Below, in pieces: positions 7,662 through 16,868 of a DNA stretch of 42,204 nt. This stretch comes from a virus: positions 1 through 42,204 of IMG/VR virus record IMGVR_UViG_3300045051_000101; one strand, given 5' to 3'. The translations under genes were made by a program, and so were the position numbers. The notes under the pieces were generated by a model. That model was not told the DNA's origin. It saw nothing but the letters and a program-made list of their open reading frames with translations, and did not search any database. Position 1 is the stretch's first letter; the number at the start of each line of letters is the position of its first letter.

Positions 7662-10010
7662 TTACCTCGCAAGGGAGTATTTGAATGGGTTTTCGGCAAA
7701 GGCGGCGTATATGTATGTGCCACCGTTGGCGTTGAAGTCCGACCCGTCAAAACGAAGTTTGAATCCGCCGGACAAGACATCAACTTCGTTGGTGTTGCCG
7801 GCGACCTCAGCCGAAGAAGAATTCGGATATAGGCGCAGGTTGGCGGTGTTTGCCGGATTGCGTGCCGTATCCCACACATACCATCCGTTTACTGACGCAG
7901 CATCCGTCCGCTTAATCATCACCCACCTCGGCCTGAACCCGCAAAACACAAACGGGCCGTCTGTGCTGCCGTTGCCGGTGTAGCTGCCGAAGCGCGAGAA
8001 GCCAGCGACTTCGGAGAACAGGTAGGCGACAAAATCAGTGCCTGAATTATTGACACCTGTGCTTGTTCCAAGAGAGAACACGCTGCTCGTGGGCGCGGTA
8101 TTGTTCCAAACGGTCGAAGCCGTAGTAAAAGCAATCGTGGTGTTGAGCTGCAAAAGGCCGGATGCAGGGCTTGCGTTTGCGCTGGCGTGGTACACCTGCC
8201 AATCACCAGCACCTGAAACTGCCTGACGAGGCTTCACGATCATCATGCGCGGAGCAACACCAAGGCTGTGCGCCACAGTGCGGTTCGCACCCGTCCCCGT
8301 ATACGTCACGATGTCGAAGCCCTGGGTCGCGCCTTCGCGCCATTGCCAGGCGACAAGGTTGTTTCCCGTGGTGTTGCTGTCGAAGGCCACGCCGCTAAAG
8401 CTAAAACCGCTTGACGTAAATCCCGTCATGTTGGCGGAGGTGCTTTCAGCGTTAGTCAGGTTGCTGAACAACGCTTGGCCTGCACCACGCGCAGAGTCCC
8501 AAAGGTTGTGATTGTTGCCAGAAACGTTGCGCGACTTGATCCACACCAAATCTGGTTGGAAGCCGCCTGCATTGGTGACGGTTTGAGATGAACTGTTGCC
8601 GCTATACAGCGACACATCCATAAACCGATTGCCGCGCACAATGTTCGGCTCTGGCAGGTTCTGCGTGTTCAGTGCGCGGAAGCCAGTGGGCGGCGTGTAG
8701 GCGAAGGGGCGCTGGCCGAAGTTGGCGAAGGAAGCAACACCTGCACTTGATGTTGCGCTGTTGACCGCAAACGCATAAACAGCCCCGGTTAAGCCAGTAA
8801 ACGCTGTGCCTTGGCTGACGCCGTTCTTAAAGAAGGCGAGGGTTCCAGCGTCAGCGTCAAACGCCACGCCAATTACATCGCCAGCCGTGTAGGAAGCGCC
8901 GTAAGTGGTAGCGATGTTGTTGTTGTATTTTTGACCAGTGTTGCCCCAGTAATACCAGCCGTTGGCCGTGGAGTATGCTCTGTTCGATGCAGCCGCTGCC
9001 AGATTGCAAACACCGATCATGTTGTTGAGAGCTTGCGCCCCGTCCGGGGTGAACTCGGCGTACCACTTACCGCTGCTCATTCCGATGCTCGCAGCCACAG
9101 TAGCGGAAGCGGAGGCCCCGCAGGTAAGGTACAAGTTGCCTTGGGTAGCCGTGACGAGGTTTTGGTCAAGCGGGTTCAGCACCGCATAGTTGCCCCGCCC
9201 ATTCCCGCCATCAGCCCACGGTGTCGGCACATCCAGCATGGAGTCATAGGTCACCCCAGCAGTCACGCTGATGTTGTTGGGCGTCCAGTTGTTGCCGTTG
9301 CCAGAGTAGTCTCTGCCGATGGCCGCAGCCGTGGCCGCGCTCGGGTCGCTGAAGTTCAGGAAGAACCCGTTGGTGCCGTATGTGCCGGTGTACCTCTTGG
9401 GCTTCCACACGCCAGTGATGGCATCGGTTTCACCGAAGGCAGAGGGCGTGAGGGCTTGGCCGTCGATAAAGTTGACTTCGGTGAGGTAGCCGTCGAAGTA
9501 GTTAGCAGGCGTCCAGTTTTCGTACCCGATTACGTGCGTTTGATTGTTATTGATGTATGGCTGATAATTTTGAGCAACGGTAACTAATGTGGTAAGAGAC
9601 TGCAACACACCGTTTACCCAAAGCTGGAAACGGTTTGCCGCAACCGATTGCGTTGTATCCAGAGAAATAACAACGTGATACCAAGCGGACGGGTCTCGAA
9701 AGACTGCTACCGAAAAATATTCAGCCTGGCCAGTTGTCTCGGCAGAGTAAAAAGCAAGACGGTTGCTTGATTCAAAACCTAAAAACGTTCTATTGCTGCC
9801 TCCTGTGCCCGCCAGAAAAAGCTGCTGGTTTCCTCCAAGAGCGCCACGCTTAACCCAGCCGCTCCACGTCCATGTCCTGCGATTCCCAGCACTCGCAGGA
9901 GTCCTACTGAAGAACGCTGTCGCACTAGACCGCAGCCGCACAGACCGGCTGATCTGGTAAGCGTTTTGGGCTCCGGCCCCAGCAATGATGTTTTGGTTTA
10001 CAAGGCTCAT
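7662..10010 (-). CDS. Large tail fibre with LamG- and SPRY-like domains
   Basis: This 782-residue protein has a concanavalin A/LamG-like domain near residues 25-190 (WTWSGWVKRG, WYHVVISLDTTQ, FQLWVNGVLQ, FDGYLTEVNFIDGQAL). A second lectin-like region near 310-430 has SPRY-like features (GKWYAEFTPDG, GDVIGVAFDADAGTLAFFKNG). A C-terminal region with repeated FVYCGFRPRWVMIKRTD-like units (PDLVWIKSR, PRMMIVKPR, RWVMIKRTD) resembles DUF7483. These are adhesion domains of surface-binding phage fibres. Its start overlaps the stop of the 135-residue upstream gene (ATGA). Confidence 0.75.
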   Translation of the reverse strand: MSLVNQNIIAGAGAQNAYQISRSVRLRSSATAFFSRTPASAGNRRTWTWSGWVKRGALGGNQQLFLAGTGGSNRTFLGFESSNRLAFYSAETTGQAEYFSVAVFRDPSAWYHVVISLDTTQSVAANRFQLWVNGVLQSLTTLVTVAQNYQPYINNNQTHVIGYENWTPANYFDGYLTEVNFIDGQALTPSAFGETDAITGVWKPKRYTGTYGTNGFFLNFSDPSAATAAAIGRDYSGNGNNWTPNNISVTAGVTYDSMLDVPTPWADGGNGRGNYAVLNPLDQNLVTATQGNLYLTCGASASATVAASIGMSSGKWYAEFTPDGAQALNNMIGVCNLAAAASNRAYSTANGWYYWGNTGQKYNNNIATTYGASYTAGDVIGVAFDADAGTLAFFKNGVSQGTAFTGLTGAVYAFAVNSATSSAGVASFANFGQRPFAYTPPTGFRALNTQNLPEPNIVRGNRFMDVSLYSGNSSSQTVTNAGGFQPDLVWIKSRNVSGNNHNLWDSARGAGQALFSNLTNAESTSANMTGFTSSGFSFSGVAFDSNTTGNNLVAWQWREGATQGFDIVTYTGTGANRTVAHSLGVAPRMMIVKPRQAVSGAGDWQVYHASANASPASGLLQLNTTIAFTTASTVWNNTAPTSSVFSLGTSTGVNNSGTDFVAYLFSEVAGFSRFGSYTGNGSTDGPFVFCGFRPRWVMIKRTDAASVNGWYVWDTARNPANTANLRLYPNSSSAEVAGNTNEVDVLSGGFKLRFDGSDFNANGGTYIYAAFAENPFKYSLAR

Positions 10011-10414
10011 GAGTAATTCGCCGTGAACACTGCTTGAATGCTACCGGAATTACGGACAATAAAGTCAACGCGATCAATAGCGTTTGCGGTGGTGGTCAAA
10101 ACAGGCGCTGTGCCATTAGGCCAGTCCCAGGCCGATCCCCAAGACAGGGTACGACTACCAGTTGCATCCTGGATGATGAAGATCGAACCAGACTGGCCAT
10201 CCACTGCGTTTGTCGGGTTTGCCATTGTGCGGTTGCCACCAAGCGTCACGGAAAACGTCAGGTTATCCAGGAAATTGGGCGTGATTGTTGCGGCATCCGT
10301 CAGGGTAGAAACGCCACCTGGGAGAGTCAAGACAAAAGACGAGTTCGTGCTTGGGGATTGCAGGGTAATCTCTCCTGTTCCCGAAGGGTTCCCTCTGATG
10401 GTTATTAGTGACAT
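10007..10414 (-). CDS. Small fibre-associated protein
   Basis: This 135-residue protein is entirely beta-like: after MSLITIRGNPSGTGEITLQSP comes a core with NFLDNLTFSVTLGGNRTM, and a C-terminal ..DRVDFIVRNSGSIQAVFT. This is a familiar stand-alone module next to phage fibres and resembles the C-terminal domain of some fibre proteins. It lies between two large fibre genes. It may be a trimeric fibre tip or decoration. The exact function is unknown. Confidence 0.6.
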   Translation of the reverse strand: MSLITIRGNPSGTGEITLQSPSTNSSFVLTLPGGVSTLTDAATITPNFLDNLTFSVTLGGNRTMANPTNAVDGQSGSIFIIQDATGSRTLSWGSAWDWPNGTAPVLTTTANAIDRVDFIVRNSGSIQAVFTANYS

Positions 10415-10426
10415 GTATTGGCTCCT

Positions 10427-12979
10427 TTAAAGCACTACCCAGACAGAATTAGTAGGAACAGTAACCGTTACACCGCTGCTCAGTGTAATCGGGCCTGCGC
10501 TTGATGCGTTGCTACCAGATGGAACTGTGTAGCTTTGCGTGATCGTTGCCGAATTGACGGAAATACCGTTGTTCGACACCATTGCTGTTGACTGAAATTC
10601 ACCAGTAGAAGGCTTATACAAAAGCCGCGCATTACCTGTAAACAACGTAGATGCAGTGCCAGAAGTGGCATTTGCAAAAGTCGGATACAGGTTGGTTACT
10701 GTGCTGGTGTCGTTTGTCAGCGAGACAGATGTGCCGCCAGATCCACTGCTTGCCAGCGTAATCCGGCCCTTAGAGTCCACCGTGATGTTGGCATTGGTGT
10801 ACGAACCAGGGGTGACAGCGGTATCTGCCAAAGTAGCCGTGCCGCTGACGTTGGCAGTGCCATCAAATGCAGCGCTTGTCCAAGCCACATCCCCAGTCAT
10901 GCCAATGGTTCGACCAGTAGCCAATGCTGTTGCAGTAGAAGCCGTGGAAGCGCTTCCAGAAATATTGATGTTCCAGGTGCCAGAAGCTCCCGTGCCAGTC
11001 GGCGAAGGAACGTCTGTACCAATCACCAGACCAAGGTTGGTCCGGGCACCAGAGGCTGTGGTAGCCCCAGTACCGCCATTAGCAACAGCAACAGTGCCAG
11101 TGACGTTTGCGGCATTACCAGAGATATCCCCAGAGATCTTGGTGCCTGAGAGCGAGGTTATCCAAGTTGGGTCGGCATAAGATACGTTTGTATATACGCC
11201 GTTGGTGACCGTGGCAGCATTGCCAGAGATGTTGATGCCCCAGGTGCCAGTAGCATTTACGCCGGTGGTCGATGGTGCGCCAACATTGGTGTAATCCAGC
11301 ACAACAGTGCCGGTAAAGCCGTTAACCGACGTCACAGCATCGGTGTTGTCTATCTTTTCCCAGGCTGTACCGTTGAATATTGCCCAGTCGCCAATGTTCC
11401 AATCAGTTACGCCGTTCAGGTTGGTGCTGCCAGCCACGCTGACAACGTAGTAATAGCCTTTGGTGCCGACGCTGGAAGTCAGGGTTGGCGTGTTGGTTGA
11501 AGCATTCCAGGTTCCCTGGTAGCTGACGCCGCCTTGGAGGGATGCAGGAATCTGAGATAGAGGAACCGTGCCACCAGCGTCCAGAGTGGCAACACCGTTG
11601 GCCACACCGGCATTCAGGACAGCAGCGCTGCCCAGCCCAAGACTGGTCCTGGCCGTAGCAGGAGCCTCGTTTTGCCAAACCTCTAACGCAGAGTCATAGA
11701 CAAGGAGGCTGTTGTCTGCAACAGGATCGGTAATCCGGACATTGTGCAGCTCATCAAGCTCGTACCCGTTTTGGGTATGGATGTAGATTGATCCTGCGCC
11801 CCCGGAGTTTCCTTTGACCACATATCCGATCCAGACCAAATGCTGGGGCGCAACTGGTTTGGTGGCCGTAAAGCCTCCAGGAACGGTTGGCGACAAATAC
11901 AGCAATGTGCCATCAGCAAAGCCGTTGGTATTGACGTTGTTGACAATACCTTGGGTGGTAATAAAGCCAGAAGAGTTATTGGCGATATTCTCGGTGGCCA
12001 TGCCAAGAATGGTTGCCGAGTTTGGGTCACCATCAGCCTGGGCTAAAGCAACCGTCAAACGCTGACCTTGAGATCCAACAACACGGACAATCTGACCTTC
12101 AGTAATCGTTGCTCCAGTGTTGTTGTAGATGTATGCAACAGTTTCCTGGCCAATCTGAAGGTTAACGTTCCCACCAACCAGACCAACCTGCATACAGCCG
12201 TTGGTAGGATCCCACTGAAGCTTTCCAACACCCACAGCGGGCGTAATGCCGGTGTCAAACTGAACAAAATCAGGCGTGGAAATGCCGCCAGTTACACCAG
12301 ATAGGCTGGTGATGTCGCTGTTTGCACCAGATGCTGCTGCTCCAAGCGCTGTACGGGCCGCAGAAGCCGTTGTAGAGCCTGTGCCGCCATTGGCAATGCC
12401 AACCACACCAGTGACGTTTCCAGCGGTTCCAGACACCGATCCTTGGATCTCGCTGCTAAACGTTTTTGTACCTGCAATCGTCTGATTGCTGGTAAGGTCA
12501 ACATAAACAGTCGATCCGGTCAGGCGTGTCCAGGTGCCAGACTCTTTAAACCAGATGGTGTCTGGGGTTGTATCAAGCTGGATGTAAAGCTGGTCAGATT
12601 GGCCATCTCCAGGGCCAGGAGCGCCGTTCCCAGACAGGATCGGAAGGCCAGAAGCATAAGAGAAAAGGCCGGGAGCAGACCAGTCAAGCGGCGATGTGCT
12701 TTTGCTGTTGACAACGGCAATAGAAACCCAGATCTTGTTGGTCGGGTTTGACGGAGGGACGCTAGACCAGCCAGCAGGAGCAACTCCAGTATTGGTGGAA
12801 AAGTCCCAAGAGCCACCAGTAGGGGTTGCCGGTTGCAGATCAGACTGCTGGAAGATGAACCATTCAAAATATGAGCCGCCAAAGCTCACATTGTTGCCGT
12901 ACAGACCAGTAGATTCAGAACCAGAGGCTGCGGCAACAACACCGGAAGAACTGCTTCCATACAAACCAACAGTTGCCAT
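10427..12979 (-). CDS. Long tail fibre with repeated GGTG(S/A)TTAS modules
   Basis: This 850-residue protein starts with a Gly/Ser-rich leader, followed by a domain seen in many fibres (SGTWTRLTGSTVYVDL). The repeat (I/V)ANGGTG(S/A)TTAS.ART.LG occurs near residues 200 and 640. There is a GQIVRVVGSQGQRLTVALAQ unit near residue 300 and a C-terminal SGVTVTVPTNSVWVV tail. These features are typical of trimeric beta-helical or triple-stranded phage fibres. It is immediately downstream of the adaptor gene, so it may be the fibre that attaches to the tail complex. Confidence 0.75.
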   Translation of the reverse strand: MATVGLYGSSSSGVVAAASGSESTGLYGNNVSFGGSYFEWFIFQQSDLQPATPTGGSWDFSTNTGVAPAGWSSVPPSNPTNKIWVSIAVVNSKSTSPLDWSAPGLFSYASGLPILSGNGAPGPGDGQSDQLYIQLDTTPDTIWFKESGTWTRLTGSTVYVDLTSNQTIAGTKTFSSEIQGSVSGTAGNVTGVVGIANGGTGSTTASAARTALGAAASGANSDITSLSGVTGGISTPDFVQFDTGITPAVGVGKLQWDPTNGCMQVGLVGGNVNLQIGQETVAYIYNNTGATITEGQIVRVVGSQGQRLTVALAQADGDPNSATILGMATENIANNSSGFITTQGIVNNVNTNGFADGTLLYLSPTVPGGFTATKPVAPQHLVWIGYVVKGNSGGAGSIYIHTQNGYELDELHNVRITDPVADNSLLVYDSALEVWQNEAPATARTSLGLGSAAVLNAGVANGVATLDAGGTVPLSQIPASLQGGVSYQGTWNASTNTPTLTSSVGTKGYYYVVSVAGSTNLNGVTDWNIGDWAIFNGTAWEKIDNTDAVTSVNGFTGTVVLDYTNVGAPSTTGVNATGTWGINISGNAATVTNGVYTNVSYADPTWITSLSGTKISGDISGNAANVTGTVAVANGGTGATTASGARTNLGLVIGTDVPSPTGTGASGTWNINISGSASTASTATALATGRTIGMTGDVAWTSAAFDGTANVSGTATLADTAVTPGSYTNANITVDSKGRITLASSGSGGTSVSLTNDTSTVTNLYPTFANATSGTASTLFTGNARLLYKPSTGEFQSTAMVSNNGISVNSATITQSYTVPSGSNASSAGPITLSSGVTVTVPTNSVWVVL

Positions 12980-12988
12980 TTTTAATCC

Positions 12989-13981
12989 TTACTTGAAGCT
13001 GTAACGGTATACGCGAGGCTGGAATTCGCTGGTCAGATGCTGGTCGCCACCCCTCCACTTGCCACGGTAGTTCTGATCCTCGATCAGGCCGTAAGATTCA
13101 TCAAAACGAACTTGCCATTTCTGGGCCTCTTCCACGTTCTTGTTCTTGTCGTAGTAGCACTGCAAAGTGCCGTACAAATAGCCCTCAGGGAAAGACGCTA
13201 GGACGCCGTTGTTTTGCACAACAGGAGTCAGCAAGTCATCGGTGGGGCTGAACAGGAACGGGAAAGTCTTTTGGTAATACGCCTTGATGCTGACGTTTGC
13301 GCCAGGATTCGGGGTGAACACATAGTTCGGCCCCACTTCCGAGAAAGATGCCCGGATAACCCGAGGAACACCAAATGGGCGCACATACAGCTGGTCAATC
13401 ATCCGGCGACGAATGATTTCACGGTCACCAACTCGGTCATAAATGATCCAAGGGCCAAGGCCAGTCGTGCCTGGGGGAGGGTTTGGCGGATTGTTGGGCT
13501 GCGACTCTTGGAAGAACAGGATGGGGAACACCATATCCGTGGGGATAGGTGCCATGCCAGCAGAATTGGTGATCAAGACCGACGGCGCAATTGCGTCGTA
13601 AGGATTGGACCTTAGTGCCGGAAGCTCAAGAGTACGCATCTTGAGTTCGCACATCTGGATGCAGGACTGGATCTCAACAGACGATTGGGTCGGCAGCTTG
13701 AGAATAACCGTCGGCAAAGTTGCGCCGGCCCAGACATTATCCGTTTCAGAAACAGTAATGGTCGTGGAACTGACAGCCAAAACCAGGGTATATGGGCCAG
13801 TCACGCTGGAGCCAATAAAGTCTCCAACATTAATGACAGACGTGGGGTTGGAAGAAACGGTAATGATGCCAGTGTCATCATCAAAACCGGTGGCAGTAAT
13901 GCCGCTGGATGTCGGAATAGCTCCCACCCATTGTGCAACTCGGCTTACCAGTGAATTTGCAGACTGGATGAAAAGAGCCAT
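12989..13981 (-). CDS. Head-tail adaptor protein
   Basis: This 330-residue protein probably forms the ring under the portal that the nozzle and fibres bind. The C-terminal half has FPEGYLYGTLQCYYDKN and AQKWQVRFDESYGLIEDQ, matching podoviral adaptor proteins of the SU10/T7-gp11/P22-gp4 functional class. Residues about 27-100 form a separate beta-rich stretch (ATGFDDDTGIITVSSNP, VGDFIGSSVTGPYTLVLA) between an N-terminal helix and the helical core (IQMCELKMRTLELPALRSN). This looks like an inserted domain. The gene lies 9 bases after a small unknown gene and 9 before the long fibre. Confidence 0.7.
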   Translation of the reverse strand: MALFIQSANSLVSRVAQWVGAIPTSSGITATGFDDDTGIITVSSNPTSVINVGDFIGSSVTGPYTLVLAVSSTTITVSETDNVWAGATLPTVILKLPTQSSVEIQSCIQMCELKMRTLELPALRSNPYDAIAPSVLITNSAGMAPIPTDMVFPILFFQESQPNNPPNPPPGTTGLGPWIIYDRVGDREIIRRRMIDQLYVRPFGVPRVIRASFSEVGPNYVFTPNPGANVSIKAYYQKTFPFLFSPTDDLLTPVVQNNGVLASFPEGYLYGTLQCYYDKNKNVEEAQKWQVRFDESYGLIEDQNYRGKWRGGDQHLTSEFQPRVYRYSFK

Positions 13982-13990
13982 TTCACATCC

Positions 13991-14497
13991 TCATTTGGAT
14001 TCGATAAGTGGATTATACGGAATTGGAATCTTACCGCTAGGGTGGCAGACAAAATCGCTGTAGTACGCATTAACGATGGCGTAAAACTTGATTTTTTCCT
14101 TTTTGTCCTGCTTGATCAGATCCCAGGGGCGGTTGTTAAACCACTTGGAACTGATTTCGTGGGCAAAACACTTGGGCAGGTTCATCATATGAGCCGTGCC
14201 AGCAAAAAACGGGTTTTCCGTACCGTGTTCTTTGTAGAACTCACGCAGGTTCTTGCACTCCTGGCGGATCTGCTCTACGTTGTGCTGTTCATACTGGACG
14301 TATCTGTTGCCGTCCTGGGCACCAATGGTGTATTTCAGGTTTCCAGTATCAAAAGTCTGGGACCAAGTGCCGGATTTGACCTCGTTGTACAGCTTGTCAT
14401 TTTTGCGTAAGGCTCCATCCACACCGGCTTCCAGAATGCCCCCGGTGTAGTAGTCTTCGTTGACAACTGCTTCTTCGTTGTTGGCGTTGAGTCCCAT
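13991..14497 (-). CDS. Hypothetical head-region protein
   Basis: This 168-residue soluble protein lies between the capsid gene and the adaptor. It contains YTIGAQDGNRYVQYEQHN and FFAGTAHMMNLPKCFAHEIS, with many charged and aromatic residues and no transmembrane segment. I do not recognise the family. Its position suggests a head-completion or minor capsid role. It is preceded by tandem hairpins, so it may be expressed less than the capsid protein. Confidence 0.7.
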   Translation of the reverse strand: MGLNANNEEAVVNEDYYTGGILEAGVDGALRKNDKLYNEVKSGTWSQTFDTGNLKYTIGAQDGNRYVQYEQHNVEQIRQECKNLREFYKEHGTENPFFAGTAHMMNLPKCFAHEISSKWFNNRPWDLIKQDKKEKIKFYAIVNAYYSDFVCHPSGKIPIPYNPLIESK

Positions 14498-14520
14498 ACT
14501 TTACCTTTCGTACCTTTCCA

Positions 14521-14562
14521 GAAGCCCCAGAGGAGCTTCCAGAAAAGCCCCGAAGGGCTTTT
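14521..14562 (-). terminator. Tandem hairpins just after the capsid gene (partial terminator)
   Basis: On the minus strand, one base after the capsid stop, there is a perfect hairpin AAAAGCCC-TTCG-GGGCTTTT (14543-14562). A second stem-loop follows, GAAGCTCC-TCT-GGGGCTTC (about 14521-14539) with one wobble pair. The TTCG tetraloop makes the first very stable. The T-run after the first stem is only four bases, so read-through is likely. This would let the capsid gene be transcribed or stabilised more than the downstream genes. Confidence 0.75.
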
Positions 14563-14563
14563 A

Positions 14564-15721
14564 TCAGGCCAGATAGCGCTGGACTTGAGCCGAAGGACGG
14601 GGGCCCGTCACAGCAGCACCAGTCGGGCTAACAGCGGCCAGGACAGCCACACCTGCGGGGTTACGCACAATCAGCGTACCTTCCATGATGTACTGGTCCA
14701 GCGAGGCGTCAGCGTTGCTGAACACTTCGTTGTTCGGGCCCAGTTCACGCAGGCTACCCCACTGGATAACGTCGGGGTTCAGGAACAGAGCGCTGGTGTT
14801 GTCAGCGCCGGTCTGGTCCATAACCCACGAATCGTCGATCTGGTAGGTGTAGTTGAAGTCACCTTCGTAGGTGCTGATGGTGTCGCCCTTATCAGCCGGG
14901 TTGAAACGGTTGATAGAACGGCTGGTGGGCATCATGTCGCTGATGTGGGTACGCATCGACGTCGGGACCACCATGTTGGTGATCTTAGCGTTGAAGCGCT
15001 GTTCAGCCACAGTCACCAGTTGCTTGTACAGGAACGGGCTGAATTGCTGCAGCGTCACACCAGACGAGAAGGTGAAGTAGCCCAGACCAGCGTTAGCCAA
15101 GTTGCCGTTGAAAGGCGTGTTGGTGTTGGTGGCCGAGGTGGTGTCGTTGCTGTCGCTGGTAGCGAGGTTCAGAACAGACGTGCCATCGGTGTCGTTACCA
15201 GAGCGGGTACCGGCAAACGAGTACAGGGAGCCAAAACGACGACCGTTGTTGGGCGACGAACCTTGGGTGGCGGCTTGGCCAGCGTACTTGATAGAAGCGC
15301 CGTCAGCACGAACCATTTGCAGTTCGACGTCAAACATGATTTCGGTCAGCTGTTTGACTTCTTGGTAGGCCTGGGGATCGCCACCAGCCTGTTCCACAGC
15401 ACGGGCAGTACCGGTAGCACCGATAACAGTCGTGAAGATCTGGGTGTAGTTGCCCAGGTTGGAACGGGTGTTGGAAGCAGCGTCAGAAGCCGACACAGCA
15501 GCGCCTTCCAGCTTGGCGTTCAGGCTGGGGGTGCGGAAGTAGTCGTTCGGCCAAATGTGCAGCGTAGAGTTGATCTTGCGCTTTTTGCTCATGGCCATGT
15601 TAGTGATCGGGGTGCGATCTTTAACATAGTTGGACACGGTCATGTCCAGGTCTTTAACGACGATGTCGGTGGTGTAACTGCCGTTGCCGTTACCCAGGTT
15701 TGCAGAGGTGATGGTTGCCAT
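14564..15721 (-). CDS. Major capsid protein (SU10/DUF5309-like)
   Basis: This 385-residue protein forms the icosahedral shell. The N-terminal region (about residues 20-140) shows the pattern of the SU10-type HK97-fold family: DRTPITNMAMSKKRKINST, HIWPNDYFRTPSLNA, LEGAAVSASDAASNTRSN, NYTQIFTTVIGATGTARAV and YQEVKQLTEIMFDVELQMV. The expected mid-region fold continues to PTSMRTHISDM and YEGDFNYTYQIDDSW. It has a good ribosome-binding site (GGAG, 8 bases before the ATG). It lies directly after the scaffold gene and is followed by tandem hairpins, as expected for a highly expressed gene. Confidence 0.85.
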   Translation of the reverse strand: MATITSANLGNGNGSYTTDIVVKDLDMTVSNYVKDRTPITNMAMSKKRKINSTLHIWPNDYFRTPSLNAKLEGAAVSASDAASNTRSNLGNYTQIFTTVIGATGTARAVEQAGGDPQAYQEVKQLTEIMFDVELQMVRADGASIKYAGQAATQGSSPNNGRRFGSLYSFAGTRSGNDTDGTSVLNLATSDSNDTTSATNTNTPFNGNLANAGLGYFTFSSGVTLQQFSPFLYKQLVTVAEQRFNAKITNMVVPTSMRTHISDMMPTSRSINRFNPADKGDTISTYEGDFNYTYQIDDSWVMDQTGADNTSALFLNPDVIQWGSLRELGPNNEVFSNADASLDQYIMEGTLIVRNPAGVAVLAAVSPTGAAVTGPRPSAQVQRYLA

Positions 15722-15739
15722 CTTAAATTCTCCAAAAGA

Positions 15740-16852
15740 TTATCGGCGGCGCTTATTCGCTGCCAACATGGTTGCTAAAAGATCACGCGCAGCATTCTTA
15801 TCGCCAGCCTGTGCCTTCTTTTGAAGCTCAGAGGTCTTGTCCTCAGGAGTGGTCTTAGCCTTGGCAACCACCTTGCTTGCAGCAGCGATGGAACCACCAG
15901 CATTACGCACTTTCGGACCTTCGCGGAACTTCATACCGTCCCGAATCAGTCCAAGCAGGTATTCGTCGCTGGACACCAGATCAATGTTCTGGACTCCAGG
16001 GATGAATGAACCCTGTGCGCCTTTCCATTCCTTGCCCAACTTCTCACGAAGCTCGTTGAAGTTGGCCTTGTTCGCAAGTTCCTTGTCAGAGAACGACTGT
16101 CGAGCCTGTTCCAGTTGTTGCTGTACATACTGACTGCGGATCTCATAGAACTCTTGAACTTTGGGACGGTTCGATTGGATGAACTTGGACTTCTCCTCAA
16201 TCAAACTGGCGTTCTGGCGGATAGCCGCTTCAGCTTCGCTTCGTTCGACCTCAGTAGTAGCCTTTTCGAGGATCTGCTTCCATTGCTGGTTGTATTGCTG
16301 GAGCGTAACCAGTTCATCAGCCGCTTGTTGCAACTGCGGAACAACAGTCAGTTCCAAACCAATCTGCAGACCATCGAGTTCAGCCTTTCGTTTGGCCTCA
16401 TACTCTTCAAATTCAGCACGTTCGGCTTTAAGCCTGCGTGCATTTTCATCAATGTCGCTGGTTTGACCAAGGAGGGTCGCTGCCTTTTTGGCCGAAATCT
16501 CAATAAATCCACCCTCGGCGTTTTTATTGGGAATCCGGATTTTCAGGTCAGGATTTTGATCTGCAAATTCAAAGAAATTGACGGGTTCGTTTACGGCTTC
16601 TTCGCCGGACTCTTCCTCAACTTCCGAATCCTCAGATTCCTGGGACTCACTAACAACATTTTCAGGTTCAGCTTCCTCTAAAGGAGCCGCCTCAGGGGAT
16701 TCGGCTTTCGCCTCTTCTTGTCCTGCTGGTGGCGGGGTACTTCCATCAGGCTGTGGATTGTTACGCCGGTTGGCGGCAATCATTGCAGCGATGGCAGCCT
16801 CGGGACTACCAGTTTGCTCGTTGACGGTCGAATTTTCGATAACGTCTGTCAT
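15740..16852 (-). CDS. Capsid scaffolding protein
   Basis: This 370-residue protein has the typical composition of a phage scaffold. The N-terminal third is acidic and Pro/Ser-rich (ESQESEDSEVEEESGEEA near residues 67-85), a long charged coiled coil spans about 130-280, and the C-terminus is short and basic (DLLATMLAANKRRR) that could bind the capsid shell. It lies between portal and capsid genes. The scaffold directs procapsid assembly and leaves before or during packaging. I see no protease motif. Confidence 0.8.
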   Translation of the reverse strand: MTDVIENSTVNEQTGSPEAAIAAMIAANRRNNPQPDGSTPPPAGQEEAKAESPEAAPLEEAEPENVVSESQESEDSEVEEESGEEAVNEPVNFFEFADQNPDLKIRIPNKNAEGGFIEISAKKAATLLGQTSDIDENARRLKAERAEFEEYEAKRKAELDGLQIGLELTVVPQLQQAADELVTLQQYNQQWKQILEKATTEVERSEAEAAIRQNASLIEEKSKFIQSNRPKVQEFYEIRSQYVQQQLEQARQSFSDKELANKANFNELREKLGKEWKGAQGSFIPGVQNIDLVSSDEYLLGLIRDGMKFREGPKVRNAGGSIAAASKVVAKAKTTPEDKTSELQKKAQAGDKNAARDLLATMLAANKRRR

Positions 16853-16868
16853 GAATATATCCTATCTC

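Noticed and set aside
2337-12979. Diversity-generating retroelement in the fibre region
   Set aside because: No reverse transcriptase gene and no A-rich template/variable repeat pair seen.
14585-15778. Plus-strand open frame of about 397 codons opposite the capsid gene
   Set aside because: Antisense to a confidently identified capsid protein; low-complexity Val/Gly-rich translation.
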